Origin: Symbiodinium natans
Taxonomy: Eukaryota > Sar > Dinophyceae > Suessiales > Symbiodiniaceae
Direction of reading: 5' to 3'
DNA length: 64,000 nucleotides
NCBI GenBank assembly: GCA_905221605.1
Contig: CAJNDS010002708.1
Location: forward strand, 137,001 to 201,000
Shown here: piece after piece, positions 42,042 through 52,630 of the stretch
How positions within the stretch are numbered: position 1 is the first letter of the stretch
How the letters are laid out: each line of letters opens with the position of its first letter
Position numbers and translations under genes: made by a program
Notes under the pieces: generated by a model
What the model saw: the letters and a program-made list of their open reading frames with translations, nothing else
The model's database searches: none
What the model was told of the DNA's origin: nothing

Positions 42042-42608
42042 TTTCTTAGGGTTATTCATGGGTTCCCCCTCTATACTACCCCCCCCCTAGGTTCCCCCCA
42101 TAAATCAGGCTATTTAGGGATAATTAAGCCTAAATAAGGTCATTTAATGGGGGGACCTAGGGGGGTAGTATAGAAGGATAAAAACTTCTTAGGGTTATTC
42201 ATGCGTCCCCCCTCTATACTACCCACCCCCTAGGCTCCCCCCATAGTTAAGGCTATTTAGGGAGAAGTAAGCCTAAATACAGCTATTTAGTGAGGGAACC
42301 TGGAAGTGGTAGTATAGAAGGACAAAATTTCTTAGGGGTAATCATGGGTCCTCCCTCTATACTACCCCCCTCGGTTCCCCCCCCCATAATTCAGGCGATT
42401 TAGGGATAAGTAAGCCTAAATAAGGCTAGTTAATGGGGGAAGCTAGAAGGGGTAATATAAAAGGAACAAATTTCTTAGGGGTAGTCATGGGTTCCCCCTC
42501 TATACTACCCCCCCCCCGCCATAATTACGTTTTCTTAGGGATAATTAAGCCTAAATAAGGTTATTTAATGGGGGAACCTGGGGGGGAGGGGGTAGTACAG
42601 AGGGGGCT
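42042..42608. repeat. Four-copy tandem array of a palindromic unit of about 142 bp
   Basis: Units start near 42042, 42186, 42328 and 42471 with TTTCTTAGGGTTATTCATGG. Each contains CCCCCTCTATACTACCCCCC near its left and the inverse GGGGGTAGTATAGAAGG near its right, with TTTAGGGATAATTAAGCC at the centre. Each unit is therefore a hairpin-like element, and the array is a head-to-tail repeat of it. Confidence 0.9.
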
Positions 42609-42654
42609 AGTAGGGAAACCGGTGAGTTATGCCCAGAGAGTGGGCACATGTCTC

Positions 42655-45600
42655 CCGAAGCCCCCAAACCTAAGGCCAGCCTCATCTTCGTACTCATAAT
42701 CCTCGTCCTCGCAGTCATCCTGTGTAAGCTACAGTGGTTTGGGTTTAGGGTTTAGGGTCTAGGCTCGAGGGTTTAGGATCTAGGGCTTAGGGTACAGGGC
42801 GACTGAATCCCTAAGCATCCAACCTTCCCGGAGTGTCCTCATCGTAGTACTCGTCATCTTCCCCCTCCTCTTCTTCCTCCTCCTCAAGGGCAAGGCTTCA
42901 GAGTAAACCTCATGTACCCCAAACCTAAGGCCGGTTTGGGATCCCTATAAAATGAAAAATGTTATTGGCTTCATAAGGGAATATAGAAAGGACTAGGGGG
43001 TACTAAAAATGTACAAACAAATTCATATCAACCCCTGAAACCGCGTCATTCAGTGAAAAGGGTGCCCACACTTGCGTTGGTGGCCTCATCCTCAGGCATT
43101 GCTTCCACCATGCGGTTGAAAATGTACCTCGAGCGCGGGGCTGAGGGGCTTGGGCCCCATCCCAATACCCTCTTAGACCATATTAGGGATCCTTAGTATG
43201 ATTTAAGGTATATTCCTGAATGTATTCCTGAATTAAGCAAGGAGTATACCTTGAACCATATTCGGGATCCTTTGTATGATTTCAGGTATATTCCTGAATT
43301 AAGGAGTTTTGGGCTCTCTGGGTGTGTCCTCAACCCTAACTAAACCTAAGAACATCAAGACCCTTAGACTCTTAAACCCTAAACCCTGAAACCAAAAACA
43401 CTGAAACCCCAAGACCTGAAACCATCCTGCCTAAACCCTAAACCTCTACTACACACCAGGAGCACCCTATTTCCCCGTAGACTCCACCCCAAACCCGAAA
43501 CCCCAAACCCTAAACCCTAAACCCTAAACCCGCGTGGGTACGGGCAGGTTCACCCTAAACAACCCAAGCCCCAGCACTACACGGTGAGGCCTGCAAATGA
43601 TGGCTCCTTGTTGAAAGTTTAGCGTAGGGTTTAATGTTTAGGATTTAGGGTTTAGGAAGTTCCTGTTATAGCAAAAGTACCTGCTGATTAAAAAGGGCCA
43701 CGGGCCACGACTTTGATGTTAGAGAGCTGGCGCCCCTAATCACTTCAACCCCAAACTTCAACCCCAACCTAAAACCCCCTTGAACCACACCCCTCAAACT
43801 GACCTCTTAAACCCCTTAAACACCTCAAACTTGGGATGTTCCCCCTTATACTAACAGTCCTTAGTCGGGATTATAATACCCCCTACCATAATCCCGATTA
43901 AGGAGCTCCTAGTATAAGGGGGGACATCCCAACCCTAAACCCTAAACCCTAAACCTGAAGCCCTAAGCCCTAAACCTCAAACCCCTGAAATCTCCGAAAT
44001 GCACCAGAGCCGGAGCGCTGTACGGACACGCCGCCCTGCTTCCGCATCTTGGAAATCTTCTTGTGGCCCAGCACGTGCCTCAGAGTTCAGGGCTCGGGGT
44101 TCCCTAGCAGCCTATGCCCTAAGCCCTAAGACCTAAACCCTAAGCCCTAAGCCCTAAACCCTTAAACCCTAAACCCTAAACGCTGAACCCTAAACCCCAA
44201 ATCCTAGACCCCAGACCCCTGGACTGGGCTAGACATGTTCTGGGACAGGTTCCAGCACACCACCACAGTCAAACTAACCATGGGACACCAACATGCGCTG
44301 CCAAGACGCAACAAGGCATTGGTCATGGCACCTGGCAAAGGGGTGTAGGGTTTAGGGCTTAGGGTTTAGGGTTTAGAGCACCCCTTTTTTTTGTGGTTGG
44401 CTACTTGATGAGGGAACCCAGAGCCAAAAAAGGGCAAGGGGTACCACTGGGCTGCCAAGTCTGCCGAGCTTATGAAAGTACACCTTCCTCAAGCCGAGTA
44501 CTTTAGCGTCTTGAAAATCGGAACCCTTTCTTAGTTGTCCAGTACCTAGGGGAACTAAAGGTTAACTTTTGGGATTCTAAGGGGATTATGTTACCCCGAA
44601 ACGGTTAAAGGTTACCTACTCTACTACTAAGCTTTTAGCTAAGGATTATACGACAAGTACCCCTTGTGTAGGTTAAGTCAGAGTCACTCACGAAAGAGCA
44701 AGGGCTCCGATCGTGCCACAGATCAACACACCTCAAGGCCCTTCGGTTTAGGGTTTAGGGTTTAGGGTTTGGGGTTTGGGGATTGGGGATTGGGGTTTGG
44801 GGTTTGGGGTTTGGGGTTTGGGGCTTGGGGTTTGGGGTTTGGGGTTTGGGGTTTGGGGTTTCGGAACAGTGGTAGAAGTCGCAACTCTCCTAGATCCTGC
44901 GGTTGTGGTCGTCTTCTGTTGGTGTTTAGGATCTAGGGATTCATGGTGTAGAGTGAAGGGATTGAATCCTAGCACTGCTGTGGCAGAAATGGTAATCATG
45001 TGTTGCAGTGGTGCACCCGCCTCCGTCGCCAGTGTCCGTGGAGCATTGCTCATTTTGACATCCAGAGATAGCCTTTCGAGCGGACACAAGAAGGAACTCT
45101 AAACTCTAAACCCTAAACCCTAAACCCTAAACTGCTTTGCGACTCTGGCGGGCAAAAAGCGCGACTGTGCAGTCAAGCATCCGCCACGTGCCGCTTGCCC
45201 CAGATGCCAGGCGTGTCACAGTCGAGAACCCCGGCGCTGTTGCCTCAGGCTTTTCTGAAACCCCAACCCTAAACTCTAAAAACTAAAACCCAAAATCCAA
45301 ATCCTAAGCCCTAAACCCTAAACCCCACTCCCTACCCCCTAAGCCCTACTCCCTAACCCCTGAACCTCGGACCACCTCAACAGCAGGGCTTAGGGCTCAG
45401 ACCCTAAACCCTAAACCCTAAAACCCTAACCCCAAACCCTAAACCCTAAAACCCAAAAACCCTAACCCCAAACCCTAAACCCTAAAACCCTAAACCCTAA
45501 CACCCTTAACCCTAGAGCTCCTGAAGCCGCCCTCATATCAAGGGACTCCGCCTTGGACACCCAAGGTTGTACCCTGGGGTGTGGTCGTCGTCATAGAAAA

Positions 45601-46140
45601 ACCTGTGCACTTGAGAACCATCATGATAAGAATGTGTATACATGTATATGTATGTATATATATATATATATGTATATATATATGTATATATATATGTATA
45701 TATATATATGTACATATATATATATATATCCCAAAACCCCTAAACCGTGACACCCCTAACCGCTAGACCCTAAACCCTAAATCTGAAATTCTAGACCCTG
45801 CCCTGAGGCTGGGGCAGGCATCGGCCAGGACAAGGACAGTGACGCTCGGGTCCTTTGGTGGGTTGAAGTTCAGGGTTCAGAGTTAGGTGGCTTAGGGTTT
45901 ACGGGTTAAGGCTTAGGGTTTAGGGCAGGGTTTACGCGCTTAGGGCCGATAAGGAATTAGAAGCTTTTGGGCCTTTAGGGGCTTGTGGAACTTTAGGGTT
46001 TAGGTTCACGGGGTATCTTGGCAGATCACCGCCAGTGATACGTTAACCTCCTAGGTAGTCCTGGCCCTAAAACTGCAATCAACAAAAACATCCAGAATTC
46101 ATCAGGGCGCCACAAGCCACACAACTGGCTTTGCTTGGAG
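42655..46140 (-). CDS. Exon-like islands, including acidic exons, of unknown minus-strand gene(s)
   Basis: Islands in transcript order: 46065-46140 (RPDEFWMFLLIAVLGPGL), 45797-45862 (DPSVTVLVLADACPSLRA), 45535-45630 (DGSQVHRFFYDDDHTPGYNL then stop), 44860-45095 (MSNAPRTLATEAGAPLQHMI), 44458-44525, 44225-44335, 44000-44090 (VLGHKKISKMRKQGGVSVQR), 43690-43735, 43070-43140 (YIFNRMVEAMPEDEATNAS), 42836-42905 (an E/D-rich run ending DDEYYDEDTP) and 42660-42730 (DDCEDEDYEYEDEAGLRFGG). The stop at 45535 suggests at least two genes. The islands at 44225-44335 and 44458-44525 are also open on the plus strand. No family was recognised; acidic stretches alone do not define one. Confidence 0.3.
43160..43325. 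mobile_element. Family C-like element with duplicated core
   Basis: Contains ATATTAGGGATCCTTAGTAT at about 43182 and a second version ATATTCGGGATCCTTTGTAT at about 43258, each followed by GATTT-AGGTATATTCCTGAAT. Outer ends (CCAATACCC and the GAGTTTTGGGCTCTCTGGG side) resemble family C. Confidence 0.6.
43831..43932. mobile_element. Family D palindromic element, copy 2
   Basis: TTGGGATGTTCCCCCTTATA to TATAAGGGGGGACATCCCAA, with ACTAACAGTCCTTAGTCGGG in the left arm and CCCGATTAAGGAGCTCCTAG in the right. Confidence 0.85.
44345..44456. mobile_element. Family A element, left end lost
   Basis: The right half is clear: TGGTTGGCTACTTGATGAGG, then GGGAACCC, and the end GGTACCACTGGGCTGCC. The left end is replaced by telomere-like sequence. 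Its orientation is the same as the copies in the minus-strand genes. Confidence 0.65.
44748..44865 (+). repeat. TTTGGGG heptamer array
   Basis: After three TTTAGGG units the unit becomes TTTGGGG for about 12 copies (44768-44862), a variant homogenised within one block. Confidence 0.9.
45640..45732. repeat. (TA)n/(TATATG)n microsatellite
   Basis: Alternating TA with periodic TG or TAC. Tyr/Ile-rich translations are artefacts. Confidence 0.9.
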
Positions 46141-46620
46141 TTTAGGGTTTAGGGCTTGGGGTTTGGGGTTTTGGGTGTAGGGCTTAGGAAAACTGTATTC
46201 TTCTGAGGGCTTTAGTCCAGGTAGGGCTCGGGGAGTTCTGGCTTGTGTAAAGGTGCATGATAATTTCGGGCCAACTCAACTGGAATGTGAAATTTGGGCT
46301 TAGGGCTTAGGGTTGTGTGGGTGGGCTTTACTTTGTAAATCTATGGGGGTTATAAGGCGATGATGCTGGTGCCTATTTAGGCTCCTGCGGAAGCATGAAG
46401 AAGCATTTCTAGGATTGGACCCAAACCCGATCCCTTCGGGCAGTTTAGGGTCTAGGGTTGAGGGCTTAGGGGTTTAGGGTTTAGGGTTTAGGGGTTCAGG
46501 GGTTTGGGGTTTAGGGTTGAGGGTTTAGGGTTGAGGGTTGGAGGTGTAGGGTCTAGCGGTTAGGGGGTTCACGATTACTGAAGCGCTCCAAGAAGCCCGA
46601 AACCTAAAGTCCAACCAAGC
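46140..46620. other. Drifted telomere-like stretch, no gene
   Basis: TTTAGGG, TTGAGGG and TTCAGGG variants mixed with short unique segments. No frame is supported. Confidence 0.6.
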
Positions 46621-46621
46621 C

Positions 46622-47012
46622 ATAAAACCCTAAAACCCTAAAACCCTAAAACCCTAAAACCCTAAAACCCTAAAACCCTAAAACCCTAAACCCTAAAACC
46701 ATAAAAATCCTAAATCCTTAAAACTCTAAAACCCAAAGCATAAGACCCTAAAACCCTAGAGAGCCCTCAAACCCTAAAACCCAAAACCCCTCAAACCAAA
46801 AAAACCCAAAACCCTAAAGCCCTCAAACCCCAAAACCCAAAAGCCCCAAAACCCCAAAACCCTCAAACCCTAAAAACTCAAAAACCCCAAAAGCCAAAAA
46901 ACCCTAAATCCCTAAAACCCTAAAAACCCTAAAACCCTAAAAACCCTAAAACCCTAAAACCCTAAAACCCTAAAACCCTAAAACCCTAAAACCCTAAACC
47001 CTAAACCCCAAA
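46622..47012 (-). repeat. CCCTAAAA octamer array (Chlamydomonas-type telomere unit)
   Basis: About 390 bp dominated by CCCTAAAA, which is TTTTAGGG on the other strand. It is near-perfect at 46624-46690 and 46915-46995, with CAAAACCC variants between. It ends where the last exon of the ankyrin-like gene begins. Confidence 0.95.
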
Positions 47013-47019
47013 CCAATCG

Positions 47020-50000
47020 TCAAGCCGCAAAGGCTTCCGAAATCAGCTGCGCCAGGTCATCATCGACCATGTGGTCATCCTGCTTTTGGCGTTTATGAGG
47101 GCCTCAACCCTCAACCCTAAACCCGAAACCCTAAATCCTAAACCCTAAACCCCTAAACCTTTAGGGCTCAACTGCACTTGACCTCGAGGCCCCCCCCCCC
47201 CCTCCCAAACGCCCAAACCCGCTGTGGCATCGGTCATGATGCAGATTCGCCATAAAGCCGGCCAAACCCCTAAGCCCTGAACCCTAAACTATTAAAACCC
47301 CAAACCCCTTATAAACCCCTAAACCTTGGGATGTTTCCCCTTTTCTGCTAACAGTCCTTCATAGGGATTAGAATAGGGGGTACTAGAATGCCTATTAAGA
47401 ACTGTTAGGATAACGGGGAACACCCCACCCTAAACCCAATACCCTATATCCTAGACCCTAAACCCCAAACCTTAAACCCTAAACCCTAAACCCCAAACCT
47501 TAAACCCTAAACCCCAACCTTAAACCCCTCGAACCGGCAGCAACTCCAAGCCGCGTTCTGCCTCGCCGTCGCGCGTGCGGAGGCAGATGATGCTGTCAAG
47601 TCCATCCTCGAGGATCCGAATGTCTAAGGGGTTTAGGGTTTAGGGTTTCGGGTTTAGGGTTTAGGGTTTAGGGTCTAACTGGACCGGGGTTGGCTCCGTT
47701 TAGACCCTCTGAAAAGCATGTTTAGGGTCTAAAGGGTTCTAAGGGTTTAGGGTTTAGGGTGTACAAAGGGTTTAGGATTCAAAGGGTCTAGGGTTAACAG
47801 GGTGTACTTGCCCGAGATTGGCCCTATGTAAAACTCTGAAATATAATTTTGGTTTGGGGTTTAAAGGGCTTTAAGGGCTTTAAGGGTTTTAAAGGGCGTA
47901 GAAGTTTTGAAGGGTTTTCGGGTTAAAGGGAATTGAGAGTTTGAAGGGTTCAGGGCGCTAAGAGATTCAAGGGTTCTAAGGGCGTTCAGGGGCCCTCCTG
48001 AACCCAATCAGGGAAAATATGTAATCTCCCAAGAGCATAGCGTAGGGAGCTAGGGCACTTGGTACCTTCTACTCCCTATTTACGACCTCATACCTTTTAA
48101 AGGGTGAAGCAGGGAGCCTGCTTAATTCCCGAATTCCCCTACTAAAACGCCCCCTAAACCCTAAACCCTAAACCCTAAACCCTAAACCCTAAACCCTAAA
48201 CCCTAAACCCTAAACCCTAAACCCTAAACCCTAAACCCTAAACGTTGTGCCTTGCTCTGTTTTTCTGCCGACTGCAGCCGAGCTCGCAACCGATCCATGA
48301 GATGTGTAGGGTTTGGGGTTTGGGGTTTAGGGTTTAGGGTTTAGGGTTGAGGGTTTGAGGGTTTGAGGGTTTGAGGGTTTGAGGGTATGAGGGTTTGAGG
48401 GTTTGAGGGTTTGGGGTTTAGGGTTTTGGGTTTAGGCTTCAGGGTTCAGGGCTCAGGGTTTAGGGTTTGCGGTTTCGAGTTTCGGGTTGGGGACTCGCCC
48501 CATTCAGGACAACCCTAAACCCCAGACTCCAAATCCTAAACCCCAGGCCCTAAACTCTGAACCCCAAACCCCAAACCCCAAACCCCAAACCCCAAACCCT
48601 AAACCCTAAACCCTAAACCCCAAACCCTAAACCCAAACCCCAAAGCCAGAGTGCCTGCTCCTCTTCGTTCTCCTGGTTGGTGCCGTGCCCAGAATAGGCC
48701 TCGGCCAGACTTAACACAATTAGTGTTTAGGGTTTAGGGTTTAGGGTTTGGGGGTACCCTATCTAATCCCTTAAAGGGTATATGTAAGGCACTTAACATA
48801 ATCTTACTGTTGGCTAGCAGGGAATGGGGGTTTAGGGTTTAGGGTTTGGGGTTAGGGGTTTGGGGTCTGGGGTGTGGGGTTTGGGGTTTAGTAGGAACTA
48901 CATAATCCTTTAAGGGGTTTCTATACAAATTCCCTCATTCCCTGCTAACCAACATTAGGATAATTCAGGGGCGGGCTCCAGTGGCTTCAATACAAGCTTG
49001 AGGGCATAGGGTTTAGGGTTTAGGCTTTAGGGTTAGGGGTTTAGGGTTTTGGGTTTATGGTTCAGGGTTTGAGAATAGGGTTTCTCGTAGGTTCTTTGGC
49101 GGGTTTATAGGGGTTGCAGGGTTTTAAGGGTTTCTAGGCTTTGCGGGGTCTAGCTTGCAGGGTAGGGTTTAGGGTTGCTGCTGCTCCTGCGGCCATGCCC
49201 ACCAATATAACGTCCAGACGCTGCAGAACCTAGCAGACTAAAAACACCATAAGCTAGACCGGAAAACCTAAGCAACACCATTTCAGGGTTAAGGGTTTGG
49301 ACATTAGGGTTTAGGGTTTAGGGTCTAGGGAGCATTCCTTGGTTACCCCATGCCCTGACATCGCCATTGGGTGCGATGTTGGAGTTTGGGGGGGAGGGGG
49401 GAACAAGTCTCGACATCGTACCCTAAACCAAACAATGCGTCCTAAGCAAGCAACAACTACGCGAACCCCAACCGCAAGCTCTTATTCTCAAAGCCTAAAC
49501 CCCAAACCATGTATCTATAAGCCCTGACCCTAGACAAGATGACACAGACCCTAAGCCCTAAACCCTAACCCTAAACCCTAAACCCTAAACCCTAAACCCC
49601 AGCGCAGCCAAAGGTTCCAGGACGAAAAAGTGCCCCGGCTTGCATCGCTCGGCCATCGCCGCAACCTCACACAGGATCTTTAGGGTTTAGGGTTTAGGGT
49701 TCAGGGTTCAGGGTTCAGGGTTCAGGGTTTTGCGTTGGGATGTTCCCCCTTATACTAACAGTCCTTAGTAGGGTAGGGATTATAATAAGGAGTACGACAC
49801 TCCCTATTAAGGACTGTCAGTATGAGGGCGAACATCCCAAGTTTTGGGGTTCGACAGGTTTAGGGATGAAGAGTTTGGGGCTTGGGAGAGGGCTTGGGGT
49901 GCAGGGTTTCAAAATTTCACCCGAAAGCCACTAAAAATCCTGAAAGCTAAGCCCTGAACCCTAAACCCTAAACCCTAAACCCTAAAACCCTAAATCCCAT

Positions 50001-50705
50001 TAAGCTCTCTGAAACCGAGGCGCCTGCGCTTTGAGCTCCTCGATGCACGGAAAGTGCTCCGTGGAGCCGTCATCATACCTCAACGGGGGTTTAGGGTTTA
50101 GGGTTTAGGGTTTAGGGTTTAGGGCTTAGGGTTTAGGGTTTAGGGTTTAGGGGCTCCAGAAGGCTCCCCCCGAAACCCTAAACCACACTTAAAGGCCTCA
50201 GAGGGCGTAGTTTGCGATGTTCCCCCTTATACGAACAGTCCTGAATAATAATTATAGTAGGGGGTACTATACTCCCTTTTAAGGACTGTTAGTATAAGGG
50301 GGAACATCCCAAGCCGTAGTCCTTAAACCTTGCACTAGAGATTGGTATAAGGCAAAGTGGGTAGCTTGAGGCAAGCCCGTCCATGTCCGCGCAGGCCGCC
50401 TCTCAGCTCGATAGAGACCCAGAGAGACCCCAAAACCCCTTAAATAAGGAATGTACCTTAGAACTTTCAAGAAATCCTTAGTATGATGTACGGTATATTC
50501 CTGAATTCAGTGTACTTAGTATGATTTAAGTAATGATTTAAGTAATGATTTAAGTAATGATTTAAGGAATATTCCATAATAAAGGGGTAGAAAGGGGGGC
50601 TCTTTGGGGAATCCGCCGCTGACTTGCTGCAGGCGAGCAGCATCTTTACGATGTCCTTGATGCCAGATTTGGCGGCCAGTTCGCAGACCCGCTCGCCGTC
50701 CACGA
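47020..50705 (-). CDS. Ankyrin-like multi-exon gene
   Basis: Minus-strand exons in transcript order: 50605-50705 (VCELAAKSGIKDIVKMLLAC), which fits one ankyrin repeat (A-A-x-x-G then IVKMLL); 50005-50090 (YDDGSTEHFPCIEELKAQAP); 49598-49678 (LCEVAAMAERCKPGHFFVLE); 49187-49235 (VLQRLDVILVGMAAG); 48640-48725 (VLSLAEAYSGHGTNQENEEE); 48242-48305 (LMDRLRARLQSAEKQSK); 47528-47625 (LEDGLDSIICLRTRDGEAER, also open on the plus strand); and 47020-47090 (DDHMVDDDLAQLISEAFAA), ending at TGA 47020-47022. Family D elements lie in three introns. Only one ankyrin unit is seen, so the family call is tentative. The upstream exons at 51284-52425 may belong to it. Confidence 0.4.
47326..47428. mobile_element. Family D palindromic element, copy 3
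   Basis: TTGGGATGTTTCCCCTTTTC to AACGGGGAACACCCCA, more diverged than the other copies. The central AGGGGGTACTAGAATG is conserved. Confidence 0.8.
47630..48240. other. Intron of drifted repeats ending in a CCCTAAA array
   Basis: AAGGGTTT and TTTAGGG variants with AAAGGG-type drift (47690-47990), unique sequence at 48000-48150, then CCCTAAA units at 48152-48243. It lies between exons of the ankyrin-like gene. Confidence 0.7.
48300..48650. repeat. TTTGAGGG octamer array and CCCCAAA array
   Basis: TTTGAGGG repeats eight times at about 48347-48412. CCCCAAA units run at 48553-48600, followed by CCCTAAA. Confidence 0.9.
48740..49590. other. Intron stretch with an inverted pair and drifted telomere units
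   Basis: GTTGGCTAGCAGGGAATGGG (48814) and CATTCCCTGCTAACCAAC (48936) are inverse copies flanking a TTTAGGG/TTTGGGG tract, so this is probably another small inverted-repeat element invaded by telomeric DNA. The remainder is drifted repeat except for the exon at 49187-49235. Confidence 0.55.
49735..49840. mobile_element. Family D palindromic element, copy 4
   Basis: TTGGGATGTTCCCCCTTATA to GAGGGCGAACATCCCAA. It holds ACTAACAGTCCTTAGTAGGG and TTAAGGACTGTCAGTATG. Confidence 0.85.
50212..50312. mobile_element. Family D palindromic element, copy 5
   Basis: TTGCGATGTTCCCCCTTATA to TATAAGGGGGAACATCCCAA, a nearly perfect palindrome of 101 bp. GTAGT occurs close to both ends and may be the remains of a target duplication. 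Confidence 0.85.
50430..50600. mobile_element. Family C-like element with short tandem repeat
   Basis: CCCCTTAAATAAGGAATGTACC at the left faces GGAATATTCCATAATAAAGG at the right. The core ATCCTTAGTATGATGTACGG is present, and TTTAAGTAATGA repeats three times near 50525-50560. Confidence 0.6.
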
Positions 50706-50741
50706 TGCAGCTAAGAGGAGAGTCCTGAGCACCCTACGCTG

Positions 50742-51076
50742 TCTGGTTTAGGGTTTAGGGGTTAGGGGTTTAGGGGTTTAGGGGTTTAGGGGTTTAGGGG
50801 TTTAGGGGCTTAGGGGTTTAGGGGTTTAGGGGTTTAGGGTTTTAGGGGTTTAGGGGTTTAGGGGTTTAGGGGTTTAGGGGTTTAGGGGTTTAGGGGTTTA
50901 GGGGTTTAGGGGTTTAGGGGTTTAGGGGTTTAGGGGTTTAGGGGTTTAGGGGTTTAGGGGTTTAGGGGTTTAGGGGTTTAGGGGTTTAGGGGTTTAGGGG
51001 TTAGGGGGTTAGGGTTTAGGGTTTAGGGTTTAGGGTTTGGGGTTTGGGGTTTAGGGTTTAGGGTTTAGGGTTTAGT
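50742..51076 (+). repeat. TTTAGGGG octamer array
   Basis: About 30 TTTAGGGG units in a row (50745-51005) with very few variants, then TTTAGGG and TTTGGGG units to 51076. It lies just upstream of the ankyrin-like exon. Confidence 0.95.
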
Positions 51077-51283
51077 GTATGATCTGCATATTATGGGTAT
51101 TTCCCGAAATTGGGAACCCCAGATAGCATAGAAACATCTTATCAAGGGACCCCCCAAAAAGGGCACCCCCTATTTTTCGAAACCCCCATACAGAAAGGAT
51201 ATCCTGTGGCTGGCTGTAGTCTACCAGCCTTCTTCCAAATCCTGTCATTCAGGTCATTTCAGGTCTTCCTGTCGGAAACACGA

Positions 51284-52425
51284 TCACTCGAAGAAGGCTG
51301 CATCAGTAGCCTCTGGGATGGATGCGTGCACGAAAAGTGATCCTGTAACCGCGCCGTCCGATTCGAACACTTGCTGGACTTTGTGCCCTGACTGCTGCTG
51401 AATCTGACCTGGCATGGACACTTTCAGCGAGCTTCCTCGCCGTGCCCGAATCCCTGTAGAAGCCAGAGAATCCAGCAAGGGGCGCTTCTTTTACAAGTGG
51501 ATGGCACATGACAACACTGCCACAGAAAGAAACGCCATCGTGTCGAAAGTCAGCTTGAACTCATTGAACGTGGCGCCTTTGACCTCGTGCTCTGTATCAA
51601 GCAAGCCAGCCTTCTCGCGCACAGAGTCAACGGTGTGCTCTGATGAGAACTTTAAAATGTTCCTCTTTAGCCGAAGAACCCCTGCTGTCGCAGGATTGGT
51701 GTGGCTCTGACTGTTTCCCATGTTGGACAAAGTGTACAGACGAGCTACTAGCCCCCTTGAGACCAAAAATCCACCTCCGTTCCTCACCAATCATGTCGTT
51801 TCTCACCAATCATGTCATAGCTGGAAGCCTTGCTTGTTCGCCCAGTAGCCATATCACCCTAAACCCTAAACCCCAAACCCTAAACCCTAAACCCTAAACC
51901 GCAGCAAAGCACCACCCATCATAATCAAGCCCCCTGTCACAATAATTGTACCCAGGGACTCCAAGACCCCCTTGGTTAAGGAACATTCCTTGAAATATGA
52001 GAAGGTTCCTTATCGGGTTGAAGGAATATTTCTGAACATGTTCCTTAATTCCTTAACTAAGGGGTATTGGAGTCTCTGGCTAGCACCCTCAGCAGCACGG
52101 ACAGACAGTAGAACTTGCCACCCTTCCCTCACAAGTATCTTGTAGGCACATCCGTACAGACAGCGTTCCTCCGGAATCTTCGCGCCCGCATAGACTGAGC
52201 TTGAAATCCGGGATCCGTATCCCTAAGCCCCAAACCCTGAACCCTAAAGCCTGAACCCTAAACCCTAAACCCTAAACCCTAAACCCTAAACCCTAAACCC
52301 TAAACCCTAAACCCTAAACCCTAAAGCCTAAAGCCTAAAGCCAAAGCCTGAAGCCTAAACCAGCTTTTGCCGAGGCTCAGTTCCTTTGTAGTCCAGGCAA
52401 ACAGCCAACATCTGAGTGCGGTCGG
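51284..52425 (-). CDS. Unknown gene with MGNSQSH start-like motif and an in-frame TAA
   Basis: Minus-strand exons: 52365-52425 (TQMLAVCLDYKGTEPRQKL), 52095-52205 (CLYGCAYKILVREGWQVLL) and a long exon 51284-51790. The last contains MGNSQSHTNPATAG (51720 downward), the kind of N-terminus that is N-myristoylated. It continues through EHTVDSVREKAGLLD to CAIHL, then TAA (51491-51493), and goes on in the same frame with LLDSLASTGIRARRG and VQQVFESDGAVTGSLFVHAS to TGA at 51284. The frame stays coding-like on both sides of the TAA. Either the TAA lies in an unrecognised short intron, is read through, or marks a broken gene. No family was identified. A half family A end lies just upstream at about 51832. 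Confidence 0.4.
51956..52076. mobile_element. Family C element
   Basis: GGACTCCAAGACCCCCTTGG at the left and TAAGGGGTATTGGAGTCTC at the right are inverse copies. Between them are GGAACATTCC and GGAATATTTC, the family's internal palindromes. Confidence 0.75.
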
Positions 52426-52630
52426 GTTGAGGGTTTAGGGTTTAGGGTTTAGGGTTGAGGCTCTAAGGAATTTAGGTTTCAAGGGTTCAAGGGCTCAAGG
52501 GCTGAAGGGTTCAAGGGTTTAGGAGTTCAGGGTTCAAGGGTAAACCCTAAACCTTAAACCCTAAACCCTATACCCTAAACCCTATACCCTAAACCCTATA
52601 CCCTAAACCCTATACCCTAAGCCCTACAAC
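52240..52630. repeat. CCCTAAA array and CCCTATACCCTAAA 14-mer array
   Basis: CCCTAAA units at 52240-52325 with AAAGCCT variants after them. At 52562-52622 a 14-bp unit, CCCTATACCCTAAA, repeats four times, showing that amplification copied pairs of units together. Confidence 0.9.

Noticed and set aside
42042-42608. CRISPR array
   Set aside because: The units are about 142 bp and contiguous with no unique spacers, and the context is eukaryotic.
44755-45102. Plus-strand ORF with a Gly/Leu-Gly repeat start
   Set aside because: The first half is translation of the TTTGGGG array. The unique part reads better on the minus strand.
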